Counted from the first letter of the stretch, positions 35,611-47,949 are shown. The stretch: 64,000 nt of DNA from Gigaspora margarita (GCA_009809945.1 WTPW01000867.1:1-64000); one strand, 5' to 3'. The notes: generated by a model from the letters alone, not told the origin. Made by a program: numbers and translations.

Positions 35611-36019
35611 AGGTAGATATGCCTAATTTGGCGCAGTTAAGTTCTATGATGAACATCACATGATATATTAATCAGATCTAGATTTATTTGGTACCATTTG
35701 ATTCGTCTCATCGAGATGAATTGAATAATACCAAATTCACCTGATTCTGATTACTCAACCAAGAGATATCACCTTTTTAAGTTTATTCAAAAATGTAGTC
35801 CTATTTAGGCACAGTGCCTAATTTGGCACACTAAAAATCTCTAATAATATTTTATGAACTATTGATCTGAATTACACCATTTTGGTTCCATTCGATTTGT
35901 CACGATGAGACAAGTCGAAAGGTACTAAAATCATGTGATTCTGATCGAAAGTTCACAAGATATCATCATTTAACCAAAATAACATATGTAAAGTAACTTT
36001 TGAAATTAATATAAAACGT

Positions 36020-36325
36020 AGATAACCTTTGACAGTCTGGTTTGTTTTTGATAATTTTACTACCAAAATGATAGCCTTGAAGAGATGATTCCAACAAGCC
36101 CAAAATTGATAAAATCCAATCAAGGGGTCACAAGATCGTTAAGATTTTCATCATTTTTGATGAAAATTAGATTAGTTACTGTTATCAAATGTTATACAAA
36201 AATCTTAACAATTTTGTGATCCTATAATTGGATTTTATCAATTTTGGGCTCGTTGGAATCATCTCTTCAAGGCCATCATTTTGGTAATAAAATCATCAAA
36301 AACAGACCAGTCTATCCTATTTCAT
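36020..36325. mobile_element. ACTACCAAAATG foldback element
   Basis: Arms with GATAATTTTACTACCAAAAT and its inverse ATTTTGGTAATAAAATCATC, centred near 36172. Same family as 92-742 and 1880-2572. Confidence 0.7.
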
Positions 36326-36365
36326 CTATGATTTTATGTTAACTTTAATTTTTAAAGATTATATG

Positions 36366-36700
36366 GGGTGCGGACAATAGAAACAGCCCTTTTTTACATA
36401 TATCTTATTTTGAGATAATCAAGTTTAATCATTTGTTTTAATTTTCAGAATGATCGGATGAATCAAATTTCACAATTTTGATTGGTTAAAAGTAGCATGT
36501 GACTATTAGGTAATCACATGTTGTGCTGTCTCTACGCAAACTCGTGTAATTTTTCTTTTACATTATCTTGAATTTTTATTATGCATATCAACTTTCATTT
36601 ATAATTAAAAAGTGTCAATCATGTCAAAGTTTATATGAATCTAATAAAAACTCATTTTTCAAAAAATTGTAAAAATGGGCTGTTTTAATTGACCACACCC
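36366..36700. mobile_element. MITE, GGGTGCGGACAATAGAAAC ends
   Basis: Left GGGTGCGGACAATAGAAACA, right inverse of GGGTGTGGTCAATTAAAACA, flanked by TAT/TA. The ends resemble those of the 21560 family (GGGTGGGTCAATAGAAAAG). Non-coding. Confidence 0.75.
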
Positions 36701-36898
36701 TATATATGTATTGGTTATTTGGGTTAAATGATGTTATCTTGTGAATTATCAGGCAGAATCATACGATTTTGGTACCATTTGACTCATCTCATCGAGACGA
36801 ATCGAATAGTACCAAAATCACGTGATTTTGATCACTGGATCATAAGATATCAGTAGTGTGTCAAATTAGAAACTGCGTCAAATTAGGCATGCCTACCT

Positions 36899-38293
36899 TA
36901 TGTTCTTTTAGAAAAATAACAACTGCTATTTAATTTTTTATTTATACAAATTTAGGCTAGAATAATTTTTAAAACAGTAAGACTAATAAAAATGGATCTA
37001 ATAATAGACAAAATAAAAATCTATTGTGCTTTTATTAGATTCTAAGTAAGCTATTTGAACAAGAGGTTTAACTTGTATATGATGAGAAGGGGAAAAAATG
37101 ATGTCTTATTTCAACTAAATCACTCTATACTACTAATACTAACTAAATTAATTTAATCAAGTGCTCAAGACTTCTAAACCTTGAGGTAGTAGGCAAAAAA
37201 AGGTGAGGTTGATTTGGTCCAAGCCTCAGGGTTCAGAGGGTCTTGGAATTGGATTAAGCTAAGTATCTAACTCTTATTACAGTTCTTATATTGAGTATTT
37301 GTTTAATACTAATTCACTCAAGTCTTTGTCTTTTCTAGGTTATGGAATTCATAGTTTAATTTGAGTTGGGATTTTATTCAAGATGTCACAAATAATTTTG
37401 GCAATCTGAGCTTAAATTGAATTCTGATAGTGGCTGGTAGCAATTGGAAACTGAAAATTATAAATCATAGGGTTCCAAGGTCGATCAATAGTAAGTAACT
37501 ATGAGTTACTAATTGTTTGATAAATAAGGTAGCTAAGCCTTGCCTTATTTGTAGTAACAATAGAACAGGTGACTAACCAAGGTTTTTATTATAAATAGGG
37601 GTAAGTGCTATGGCTTAGGTTCTTTTATTTACTTTCACTAGCAAATCGAAAAAGACTAAGCACAATACTATTAGGATAAATAGATAGAAACTATGCTACA
37701 TTAACACTTCTACTCTAATTTTGAAGGTTAATTTTTTAACAAAAAGGACATGAGGTTTTTATAGTAATGTAAGTGAACTTGGATGATTTATGGTCAAAAC
37801 TTAAGTAATAAGTACAAACTACTAGAGTCACTACTTCTACTGTTATGATTCAAAAGTGTTAAACTCAACTGAGTTATCCTTTATTAAATGTGACAGATCC
37901 ATCACTTAAATACTTTTTACATTCTTATTTGCATACAGGCATAGATTACTGAACTTAGTTGATAAATGCAAGAAAGTGAATAAATGCAACTTCATGAATA
38001 AATGTAACAAAGTGAATAAAGGCATGAAAGTGAATTTTGTGAATAAGTTCACAGGCTCTTTACAGATAAGGAAACAATTTACTACTTCTATCTTTGGAAC
38101 TGCTATTTTATATGTACTAACTAGTTGAGTGTATAAGTGGCTATATATATAGGCCAGAGTAGAGAAGCAAAGAGAAAAAAAAAGAAGGAAAAAGAAGAAA
38201 ATAGAAAAAAACTAGTCCTATCACAGGCACAGGGAGCCCTTCACAATGATCATACTGGTTCTCACTGTATCATGTGCTGTGCAGCTATTCTTT
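36899..38293. other. Spacer with 18-bp tandem repeat
   Basis: No gene recognised. An 18-bp unit (AATGTAACAAAGTGAATA) repeats four times at 37966-38038. An AGAAAA-rich purine tract follows at 38160-38212. Confidence 0.5.
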
Positions 38294-38540
38294 AGGACAT
38301 AGCAAGCTGATTTTTAGTTTAACATAACCTCTCTAGTTTTTGAATTTATATAAAATATTATACATGTTATTAACCAATCAAATTGCAGCAATGGTTTTTT
38401 TAAATTTTTTAAATTTTTAAAATTTTTACAGCCAATAGAATTGTGGTTTTTTTTTTTTGTTGTATTATTTTTTTTAACCCCTCTCCTCTTTATAAAATAT
38501 TTTATGTTATGTTAAACTAAAAATTTGCTTGGAGTGGCCT
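38294..38540. mobile_element. MITE, AGGACATAGCAAGC ends
   Basis: Left AGGACATAGCAAGCTGATTT, right inverse of AGGCCACTCCAAGCAAATTT; both continue with TTAGTTTAACATAA. Length 247 bp, non-coding. Confidence 0.8.
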
Positions 38541-38569
38541 TATATAATATCATACAACTACACCTAAAA

Positions 38570-38640
38570 GCTCCTATTCTAGATAATTTACCAGAACACA
38601 GACCTATTTTTCTAAAGCATTGCTAGTAGGATTTGACTCT
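38570..38640 (+). repeat. Dispersed repeat shared with 55485-55600
   Basis: AAGCTCCTATTCTAGATA and the phrase ACACAGACCTATTTTTCTAA recur at 55485-55600 in the same order with a short insertion there. Confidence 0.5.
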
Positions 38641-38831
38641 AGACCTGCTACTTGAAGAGTGACAACTTAATAACTTATCTAAGTTGCCACTCCCTTCCAG
38701 ATAACTAAATTATAAAAATAATTAAATTTATAATAATAAATTAAATCTTTTGAATTAAAAATTTTTTAATTTTTTTTTAGTTTTGTTATTATTTATTTGC
38801 ACAAAATTTTAAGATCTAATTGTTAAATATA

Positions 38832-39890
38832 GAAATGGACTAGGAAAACCTGTCTTTGCAATTTTTATCAATTTTAGTTTTTGATTCAAATCAAAGGGCC
38901 AGTATCTATCTATATATTTCATTTTTTACTCTACATTGGTATAATAATTTATCAAGAGTTTTTGACTTGCAATCAATATTTGTGTTCTAAAAATAGATTA
39001 ATAGCAAAGATTGACAGTTCAATTAATCAATCAACATTTGTAATTACATAATATTGTTTATTCAGTAATTGATGTCTAAAAATAGAAAAAAGTAAAAATT
39101 AGGTTTTACAAACAATAAAATATCATTTTCTCAAAATGGAAAACCCCTTCAGAAGTGGATTTCCTAATCCACTCTATATAAGTAATAAAAATAATAACTG
39201 TGGTAATTCATATTTAGCAAACTCTTATCAAAATCTTGTTGGTATATCAAGTGATTGAAAAGACGTACGGACAGGGACAGGAAATTTTTCGAAAGCAAAT
39301 TTCAAAAGATAGCATAATTTTTTGCCCAAATCAATTTATCGAGATTTATGAATTTTTTTCTATATGAATTTAATCATGTGACATAAAATTATTGCCTTTG
39401 ATTGTGCCGGTAATGTGATTGCGATTTCAAATAGTTAAAACGATTGGCTTCAAAAACTAAATGTGTGATATCTTTTTAATTTCAGCCTGGATTATAATCG
39501 AAATAATATTTCCTTGTCCCTAGTGCGGCATAAAAATTTTACCGACATGTGATTTTTGGCCAATAAACTAACGAAATTAGGTGTGACATAACACGATCAG
39601 AAAAGTCGAACCTAAATTTTATCCCTGAATTTTTGTTTATTTAGATATCAATTGCTGAATAAACAATCATGCCTGTTTGACCAATCTAATTTAATTGAGT
39701 CTTCAATCTTTGGTTGTAAATATATTTTTAGAACACGAACGTTAAAAAATTGGTTTACATTCAAGTTAAAATATCTTATATTGACGTAGGGTAAAAAGTG
39801 AAATTCATAGATATAAACCGGAACTTTAATTTGAATCAAAAATCTCGAAATTGATAAAAAAAGTGTCAAAGACGGGTTTTCCTAGTCCAT
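38832..39890. mobile_element. TIR element, ATGGACTAGGAAAACC ends
   Basis: Left ATGGACTAGGAAAACCTGTC and right GGGTTTTCCTAGTCCATT. The inverted arms continue for over 50 bp with AATTTTTATCAATTTTAG and TTTGATTCAAA. A second element (39267-39529) lies inside. No convincing coding region; short minus frames near 39648-39869 fall in the arm. Confidence 0.75.
39267..39529. mobile_element. MITE, GGGACAGGAAAT ends (nested)
   Basis: Left ACGGACAGGGACAGGAAAT and right inverse of CGCACTAGGGACAAGGAAAT. About 260 bp, non-coding. Confidence 0.6.
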
Positions 39891-40379
39891 TGCCCATTCA
39901 CAAAAATTTGCACAAGAAACCTGTTATGCAATAATAAAAAGTTTTTCTTGACCGATTTTAGGCCTTAACCCTATCATAAACGAACTATAAAAAATTTTGT
40001 TGGTGCATCACATTGATCACGTGTCTGTAAAATTTTGGTGGCGATCTAGGGGAAGATGACGTGAGGACCTTAGCTCTCCCACAAAAATTGTTCACCCCTG
40101 TAATTTTAACCAATCGAATTTTAAGATCAGGTGTAGCGTAAAAATCGAAGCAAACCCACTTTTTTACAAAAAAAAACAAAGAAAAAAAAAACAGGAATAG
40201 CTCTAAATTTTTATTAGGAAACCATCTTCTGCGTCCTAATTAAAAATGGTCCTCGTGAAAATTTATTATAGTAATAATTACATTTCTCTAACCCTAACCC
40301 TAATTATTACGCGGTTTTCTTAGCTTTAATTACGTAATTTTTTTAATTAGAAAACAAAACACGTTTGTTTGATCCTACA

Positions 40380-41090
40380 TTTTATTTGTTATAATTATTG
40401 GGGTGGACAATTTTTTGTGGGAACGCTACCACACCACACGACCCAACGCCTCACTATATCGACACAGGCAACTCCATAACAGGAAAGAACCGGATTATGA
40501 GAAATTCAAATGTTAACGGCTAAAGAAGGAATCCGGGCGTGGGAAGCCCAGAGACAAATTTGTGCGACAATGACAATAACACATATGTACTGGCGTAAAA
40601 GAATCGGTCAAGGGAATGAGCTAGAATGGGAAAGTAAGTAACAGACACAACAAAGCCAAGTCTACCAGTTCTGGAAAAGGTAATAAAGCAAAAAATTTTC
40701 GCCGCTCACCCGAAACAACGATCACGTGATTTGACAATTTCTTCACTTCACTCATTTCTTCATTAATAACCGGCTTGTTTCGGCAGGCGGAGAATAACCC
40801 CAACGGCTAATCCAACGATGACTCCTAGTTCAATTACGATTGCTTCTTTCTCGGGATGTCTCTGCCATTCTGACCAACTCAGCCAATAACTCGCTTTCCA
40901 TCATGCACTCTGCAAACTTCCAATTCAATAAAAACATCCATTCGTGTAACCATCGTGCTCCATTGGCTCCATTGCCAACCTTGCCTCCCAGCATACTGTA
41001 AATTTTCTGCTTAGAAGAGTCCATAGAAACACAATGAGTGTCGTGTAATGCAAAATGCATTTCGTGTATTTCTTGTAACGGCAAACCATT
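40380..41090 (-). other. GC-richer segment with unresolved short frames
   Basis: Base composition is clearly less AT-rich than the flanks. On the minus strand an 84-aa frame (41084-40830) begins MPLQEIHEMHFALHDTHC and includes KIYSMLGGKVGNGANGARW. A second minus frame overlapping it continues past that stop as EKEAIVIELGVIVGLAVGVI, which looks like a membrane segment, and ends in LRLPKQAGY. On the plus strand a short frame near 40525-40632 ends at GTAAGT. I do not recognise any of these. It could be a small intron-containing gene or a decayed one, divergent from the Sel1 gene at 41210. Confidence 0.3.
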
Positions 41091-41187
41091 AATTAGAATT
41101 TATTATTTTGAGAAGATCAGCAAAAATTCACTATACTATATGTGATACAATGTGATACATATGTATTATAAATTTGATGCTTTCATG

Positions 41188-41209
41188 TGTAACTCATTCT
41201 TGCGTTTAA
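41188..41209 (+). promoter_or_regulatory. Shared pre-ATG sequence of the Sel1 genes
   Basis: The bases before the ATG resemble those before the second Sel1 gene (TGTAACTC-TTC-TGxGTTxAA). The conserved part is short, so this may mark the 5' untranslated region or core promoter carried along in the duplication. Confidence 0.45.
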
Positions 41210-42490
41210 ATGTCAATTTGCAATAACCAATTTGAAGATCAGCAAGAAAAAATCAGCAATTTATCAGATATTATTCAAACAGCCAAAAATGCAACTCAAT
41301 TGTGCTTAAAAGATACTATGTCGCAAGACATTTCTCAGCATTTTCTTAATGAAATTGTTAGAGAAATGTGTAATCTTTATAATGAAAAAAGATTGAAAGG
41401 CATAAATTCCAGTTCAGTTCTTGATATATTAGAACAATTTTTAATAAAGAAGAAGCAAAATCCAATAAATATTATCAAATTTTGCTTAGATATTCAATCT
41501 AATCCTACAGTTCAAATCATTCTTGCAAATTGTTATCATTATGGTAAATGGATTGAAAAGGATGAACATAAGGCATTCATTTATTATCAAAAATCTGCAG
41601 AGATGGGTGACTCTATTGGAATAAATAGTGTTGGATACTGTTATGATGAAGGAATCGGAGTTGAAAAAGATGAACGTAAAGCATTCATTTATTATCAAAA
41701 ATCTGCAGAAATGGGGGACGCTATAGGAATAAATAGTGTTGGATATTGTTATGATGAAGGGATTGGAATTGAAAAAGATGAATGTAAGGCTTTTATTTAT
41801 TATCAAAAATCTGGAGACATGGGGTATACTGGAGGAACATATGACGTTGGATATTGTTATCGAAATGGAATTGGAGTTGAAAAGAATGAACATAAGGCAT
41901 TCATTTATTATCAAAAATCTGCAGAAATGGGGTATGCTAAAGGAACAAATAGTGTTGGATATTGTTATGAAAAAGGAATTGGAGTTGAAAAAGATGAACA
42001 TAAAGCGTTTGTGTATTATCAAAAATCTGCAGAGGTGGGAAGTGCTAATGGAATATTTAATGTTGGATATTGTTATGATGAAGGAATTGGAGTGGAAAAA
42101 GATGAATATAAGGCATTCGTTTATTATCAAAAATCTGCAGAGATGGGGCATACTGATGGGACATATAATGCTGGATGTTGTTATTTAGATGGAATTGGAG
42201 TCGAAAAGGATGAATATAAGGCGTTTATTTATTATCAAAAATCGGCAGTAATGGGAGACGTTGATGGAATATATCAGGTTGGATATTGTTATCGGAATGG
42301 AATTGGAATTGAAAAAGATGAACATAAAGCATTCATTTATTATCAAAAATCTGCAAATATGGGAAATGCTAATGGGATAAGAGAAGTCGGAAATTGTTAT
42401 CTTTATGGAATTGGAGTTGAAAAGGATGAGTATAAGGCATACATTTATTTCCAAAAATCTGTAGAGATGGTTAACGCTAATGGAAAATAA
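41210..42490 (+). CDS. Sel1-repeat (TPR-like) protein, nine repeats
   Basis: A 426-aa single-exon gene. Residues 1-98 form an N-terminal region without signal peptide or membrane segment (LDILEQFLIKKKQNPINII near 71-89). From about residue 99 to 424 there are nine Sel1-like repeats of exactly 36 residues, consensus GYCYDEGIGVEKDEHKAFIY YQKSAEMG with the typical G...A..Y..SA pattern. Sel1 repeats form helical solenoids that bind proteins; in fungi they occur in chitin synthase activators, ERAD adaptors and many scaffold proteins. No kinase or other enzymatic domain is present. The start matches that of the paralogue at 49013. The frame stops at NGK, after which DNA at 42495-42535 still resembles part of another repeat (YYRNGIG-like), so the tail has been shortened. 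Specific function unknown. Confidence 0.93.
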   Translation: MSICNNQFEDQQEKISNLSDIIQTAKNATQLCLKDTMSQDISQHFLNEIVREMCNLYNEKRLKGINSSSVLDILEQFLIKKKQNPINIIKFCLDIQSNPTVQIILANCYHYGKWIEKDEHKAFIYYQKSAEMGDSIGINSVGYCYDEGIGVEKDERKAFIYYQKSAEMGDAIGINSVGYCYDEGIGIEKDECKAFIYYQKSGDMGYTGGTYDVGYCYRNGIGVEKNEHKAFIYYQKSAEMGYAKGTNSVGYCYEKGIGVEKDEHKAFVYYQKSAEVGSANGIFNVGYCYDEGIGVEKDEYKAFVYYQKSAEMGHTDGTYNAGCCYLDGIGVEKDEYKAFIYYQKSAVMGDVDGIYQVGYCYRNGIGIEKDEHKAFIYYQKSANMGNANGIREVGNCYLYGIGVEKDEYKAYIYFQKSVEMVNANGK

Positions 42491-45400
42491 ATGTGTTGCA
42501 TAAATATTATCGAAATGGAATTGGAAGAACAAAAGATCAATAAAGCCAAGCTCTATAAGATTAAATATGATTAAAGCAACAAAATAATTAGCTTGTTAAG
42601 GAATTGAGTTAGAATAGGATTAGGGCAGAATGGTAACCAAAAATTTTTAAAAAGATAATTGTACAACTTTTATAAGCAACATTTGAGTTAAGAAAAAACG
42701 ATCGTTACACCTCACCTGATCTTGTTAAGATTTTGTAAAATTACCACAATTCCAATAATAGTAGCTAAACGATAGATTTGGTTACATATTGACTGTATCC
42801 TCCCAGATTTTTCACTGTATCAATGCGTAAACAAATAATAAAAATGTTAATAAATATTCCAATACCGTCAATGTAATATAAACTTGAGGTTAATGAAAGC
42901 GTAAAATACCAAAATTAACAAAAACATAAATTTTTTTTACGTAATGTAATTCATTATAATTTATTCTTTTTATTATTGTTAGCAACCAAGATAATACTTG
43001 GTTAATATGAATAAAATGAAATGACTTGATAGTAAATATTCATAACTTGAAAAGTTTAATTCAACTATGATCTTTTTACTCAGCTACACATTTAACACAT
43101 TCAACACGCACACTCATTAAATAAAGTTAATGGCATAGTAAAAAAAGATTCTGTAACTTCGTGGTATAAGGAGTGTGAATCGATTTGTATTGAAGTTTTT
43201 TGGAAAAAAAAGATCACAACCTGTGCATCTAAAAAAAGCAATCCATTTTTATATGATTAGTTACAATCATTTAGTTTTATTTTCATGGTGTATCGCGCAC
43301 CCCAATGTAAAACACGCCCAATTTCTTGAACATAGCGTATTATTTTTCTAGAAGAATGATCTAGTGCTGCAACTCATTTTCGACTTTGTGTTTGGTTGCT
43401 TGAAGTGCTGCACAAATTGCTTTATAAAAATTTTCAAGATAGCAAATTTGGGTTAATAAATTCATCTATCGTATCGAGATGAAGAATTTTAAGCTTATTA
43501 TCACCTACTATTTTAATGTTGGTAGGTACTCGTTATTGCGACTTTCATCTATCAAATTTCGTTTATTTTTCTCTTATTGATGAAGGTCTCTAATATTCGA
43601 TCAACGGTCCCATGAGCGATATTCTTACAAATCAATAAGCGCAGAAGAAAAAAATACTCAGTGATAAAGATCAAAAATGTAGCACTCAATGAAAATCATA
43701 GTGAATAAAAAAAACCTAGCACTACCGGAAAGATATATTCCAGCATAATGAATGACTGAACAAAACAAAAAAGATCGATTCAAGTATAATTATAAAAAAA
43801 AAAAAGACGACACTAAATAAGCTATTTAAAATAAATTTATTGTCTTTATTATCGTCATTAATATATCTTTATCGAATATGGTAGATAAAGAATTAAAAAC
43901 CGAATTAAATATTTAAAAAAATGCTATTTAAGCTCATGGATACAATCGATACTAGAATGAAATGGTAGCTCTTATAAAAAAGCTTTTAAAAAGTTTTTAG
44001 AGTAGTTTATTTTTTATATTGAACTCTGTAATACGAAATTTTGTTAAAAAAAATGCTCATTGACAATACACACGTAAATTTAAATAGTTATGCATAAAGA
44101 ACATTTATCAAGCGAGATATTTAAAACAAGCTTTTCAAGCAAAATAAAGTAATATTATTTGCAAAGTTCGCAAATATTTATTTATCATTATAATATAAAA
44201 AACATTCATTAATTCTATTATTATTGTAAAAAGAAAAGGTGCTTTTAAACGCGCTCAATAGAATAAGTTTTAATAACTTCATCTTTGGGATTTTTTTAGA
44301 TTATCCTAATAAACATAAAATTAATAGAAATTTAATAATTCCATAAATAACTTATTTAGACATTTACGTATTTACCATTGTATTTATACACCCAATTTAC
44401 AATACCATTTTGAGCATTATCAATGCCTGAAGCGTCGATAAATTCTCTCAACAAATGATCTTAATGGTCTAGTGTCATTTATCCATTCAATTCTACCTAA
44501 GCTGTCAGTCATAAGAACAAACTTCATCAGGAATCATAATTATCAATTAACTGTTAAGATTGCGAATACACAAATTAAATGTAGCCATGGACTTGCTTCG
44601 TAACTGTTAGCTCGTTGATTAATCATAAATCTCTCTCTACCAATAGATTTAGTAAGTATCTATACAAAGCAAAAAAAAACAATTCGCACAAAACTTGCTC
44701 GAACCAAGAAAGTGTATTCTTTTTGTTAATTCAGATTATTACAACCCATTTAGTCTTTTTTACGACAAAAATTTTGGGATCAAAACAACAATCATTACAT
44801 AACGGCTAGGATCTAGAATGCTAATCCATCACACGGTATTTTGATTTCCTAAAATAAAGGGTAATGTCAAATTAAAATCTATTGAGTTTCCAAAATGATT
44901 ATGGATTTAAAATAGCAAGATTTATTCCGTCAGAATTTCTAGAAAAGGCTCGAGATTATTATGTGAAAAATATAAAGTAGTTACAAAAAACAATCTTCTA
45001 TTTCGAATATGCTTAAATCGTATTCCAAGTGGTTTACAGATTTTCATATATATTTGTTGTATAGTTATGAAATTTAAAGAAAAATTCTATTGTCTTACCC
45101 AACTGTCTAGTTCCAATTCCCAAAATGCATATCTAAATCATTAAGCTTAGTAACTCTGCAATTAAAGTATCAGATATTACACTCTATCATTTGCTTGAGA
45201 TTTTTAAACCCTTGACTTGTTAATTTTGGACTCTTTAAAATTTTCATCAAAATTGTTATGTTCATTATTAATTTTCAATGAATAGTATGTGCTTTGGGGT
45301 ATTGCATTGCCAGCTTTTTCCATGAAAACATCATGTTAGTATTCAAATAATTTAATGAAAGGAAAAATTGAAACCTACATTTTACAATATTGGACAGGGT

Positions 45401-46057
45401 TTGGAACCGATTTTATTTTTCATTTGTTAAACCGGGTTTAATAATTTTTAATAAAATAGGTTCCAAACTCTTAATATTGGAAAAACAAATTAAGCAATAG
45501 GCTTTCTAAAGTGGTGATAATTTGAGGTGGCATAAAATTAATTTTCGCGCTAGGCCTATCGATGACACCTACGAAAATTGTAATGCAAAAATATATAACA
45601 ATTAAATTACTCGCCACAATAATTTATTCTTTATCAATAGAATAAATGATTCCATTACCTAAAAACCATTCATGTATTATTGGAAGTAATCGTAGAAATA
45701 ATCCCGGTGCTTCTTTTGAACACTTCCAGCACTTCCATTGATTTAAAGCATATTGAACGATTGTAGACGTGTACAATTTACCATCAAACCCCCATGCGCA
45801 TGAAGCATGTTAAACGTAATATCAAATACAATGAATATATATATATAATAGATCTACCTTATTTTAATCTCGATTCCAAAGTTTGCAAGTAATATCAAAG
45901 AACTTTGCAAATTTAACGAACACTTTGGATCTGTTCAAGGGCTAAATAATTGGCAAAAAATAATAATAAATATAAATTTTTATAAAGCTTAAGAATTTTA
46001 AGATTCTTTCATACCTTGAATTTATTAATACTTTCCGAACTGTAAGCGATGGAAAAG
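42491..46057. other. Intergenic, no gene recognised
   Basis: Between the Sel1 genes. GC is slightly above the window average and short frames are all under 70 aa. Minus-strand text around 43300-44560 has scattered words that could be a decayed coding region (for example SLGRIEWINDTRPLRSF near 44510-44450), but no family could be assigned. Confidence 0.4.
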
Positions 46058-46290
46058 CATCTGCTAATACTTGATAGCAGTGCACTCCTTAAGATGCAAA
46101 GAAGTTAGTGATGTTCCTGTAATGTGCATTTGTTAATGCTTGATCCTAGTGCACTTCCTTAAGATTTAAAGAAATTTAGTGATGTTCCTGTAATGTGCAT
46201 CTGCTAATGCTTTCCTTCGGTTGATCCAAGTATAGATTTAGTGTTCTTGAAAAGTGTATCTTCTAATGCTTTTCCTCCGGCTAGTGCCAG
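46058..46290. repeat. ~70-bp tandem repeat, three to four copies
   Basis: GTGCATCTGCTAATGCTT, CAGTGCACTTCCTTAAGAT and TTTAGTGATGTTCCTGTAAT recur with a 60-70-bp period (starts near 46058, 46128, 46198, 46258). The last copy is diverged. Confidence 0.8.
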
Positions 46291-46900
46291 ATTATCACTC
46301 CAGAAATTTAGAGAAGTTAACATGGTGTCCTAATAATCTGATCTTATTGGTTATGAAGTAAAGCAAATAGAATGCTCTAATAATGCTTAAGTTCCTATTT
46401 TTCAGGAAATTTACGATATCGTATCCATTGTTACCAACTTGCTATAATACCTACGAGACAAAGTCCAAATTTAAGATTATGCTCAATGATTAAAAACTTC
46501 TTTTAAGTTGTTCTATGAACATATAAGAATTAATAGATATTCTCTACTGGCAAAAGCATTCACTGATCTTTGCAATCTTTACGGTGTCTATTCGTAAATT
46601 GTTACGACCACTATATTAAACGATAAATGTAAGTATTTGCATTATCGTTATATACCAAAGAAGACTGAGTCAATTCATTGATTCGTCTGTCCTATTCACC
46701 ATAAATTCCCAGCAAGTGTCTTATAACAGTGCGGGAACATCGGAAACTGATAAGGACGTCACGGCTACGATGTGCTTTCGATTCCCAGACATTTTACACA
46801 GTGTCAGCGTAATTTCGGATACACAATGACACAACAAATGACTCTATGAGAAATAATCACCGCTTAACTTATTTCTACAAGTGATACAAACCAAAAAAAA

Positions 46901-47039
46901 GGGATCGCTAAGCGGGGTAAAAAAAGTTAGTTTTTGGTGCGTTTCGTGTTACTTTTTAATTCCGTTAGGGTTAGAGAGTTATATAATTTATGAAGTATTA
47001 GATCAGTATATTAAAAATTACCCCTCTTTAGCGGACCCC
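46901..47039. mobile_element. MITE, GGGATCGCTAAGCGGGGTAA ends
   Basis: Left GGGATCGCTAAGCGGGGTAA, right inverse of GGGGTCCGCTAAAGAGGGGT; 139 bp. Both sides continue with eight A residues, which could be an 8-bp duplication or chance. The 72-aa frame across it is not a gene. Confidence 0.65.
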
Positions 47040-47165
47040 AAAAAAAAGACAATTATTCTATGTAGATCGCAAGATCAGGTGGATCTTTGTGTAACATGAA
47101 ATCCGAGTATTTGGCTCGACTGAGGTAGATATGTAAATCGATGGACATCGAATTGTCACAATTCC

Positions 47166-47428
47166 TTATTAGGGTTCCTTAAAGCGTGCAGATCACGTGA
47201 TAATAAGCCAATCAAATTGTTAAAATTTAATGAACCCGGATCAACCCACGAAGCAAAAATACAAAAAATCGTAGTCTAAATTCATCATGGAGCATTAACA
47301 AAAATGTCGGGGAGGTGATTTTACCTATATTATACTTTCTAACCCTAACCAAAGACGATTCTAACCCTAATGTTAAGGCAAAACAAGATGTCACGTGATA
47401 TGCCCGCATTAAGGATTCCCCTTATTTA
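47166..47428. mobile_element. MITE with ATCACGTGA near both ends
   Basis: Left TTATTAGGGTTCCTTAAAGC, then GATCACGTGA; right inverse of AATAAGGGGAATCCTTAATG, preceded by GTCACGTGAT. The interior has AACCCTAACC-type telomere-like motifs. Length 263 bp. Confidence 0.7.
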
Positions 47429-47493
47429 GTAAAAGTTAATCTTGCTCCAATCTAACTAAATATCATTTCATGTATTTGCATATTTATTGGCTA

Positions 47494-47936
47494 TAGGGTG
47501 TCCAGGATTATGCGATGCGATGAGGTAAATTATATGATTTGGCAGGGGTCAATTATGCGATGAATTCGAAATAAATTTAAGATTATGCGAAATATTCAAA
47601 TAGATTATGCGATCTTTATAGTGTTATGCAACACATATTATCCTCGGAATTATTCGGATATTGTCAATAAAAAGTGCCTCATATTTTCAGTTCGTCCATT
47701 TTCTACGTCGGAACTTTTCGGAATTCTTTCCCGCATTAGTATCGCATCTCAAAATCTATATACCAATCATATTTGAGCCACAGATACCTGACGAAATTAT
47801 AAGTTTCGTCTATATTTCGTCATTGGCGAAATAACGAAACTATAGTATTTCGTCAGGTCACGTGAATTTCGTCAGCCCTGAATGCTTTTTTTTGCTTAAT
47901 TATGCGAAGCATATACGCATAATCCTGGACACCCTA
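47494..47936. mobile_element. hAT-like MITE with perfect 8-bp duplication
   Basis: Ends TAGGGTGTCCAGGATTATGC and its inverse are almost perfect. ATTGGCTA flanks both sides (47486-47493, 47937-47944). It contains scattered GATTATGCGA motifs and a small GACGAAA-rich inverted repeat at 47785-47876. Non-coding, 443 bp. Perfect duplication and ends suggest recent movement. Confidence 0.9.
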
Positions 47937-47949
47937 ATTGGCTAGTTTG

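Larger units (their letters stand above)
35611..36898. mobile_element. TIR element, AGGTAGATATGCCTAATTTG ends
   Basis: Left AGGTAGATATGCCTAATTTG and right inverse of AGGTAGGCATGCCTAATTTG. Internal sub-repeats with TTTGGTACCATTTGATTCGT and its inverse recur at about 35690, 35885 and 36765. Two further elements are nested (36020-36325, 36366-36700), so the original was roughly 600-650 bp. Confidence 0.75.

Noticed and set aside
41486..42151. 221-aa minus-strand open frame opposite the first Sel1 gene, and a similar 185-aa one opposite the second
   Set aside because: The frames stay open because the 108-bp Sel1 repeat has no stop in that antisense register; the sequence is a periodic shadow.
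41736..42188. 150-aa plus-strand frame inside the Sel1 gene
   Set aside because: Second-frame translation of the same repeat with no start context or homology.
46881..47099. 72-aa plus-strand frame
   Set aside because: It spans a short inverted-repeat element (46901-47039) and has no recognisable domain.
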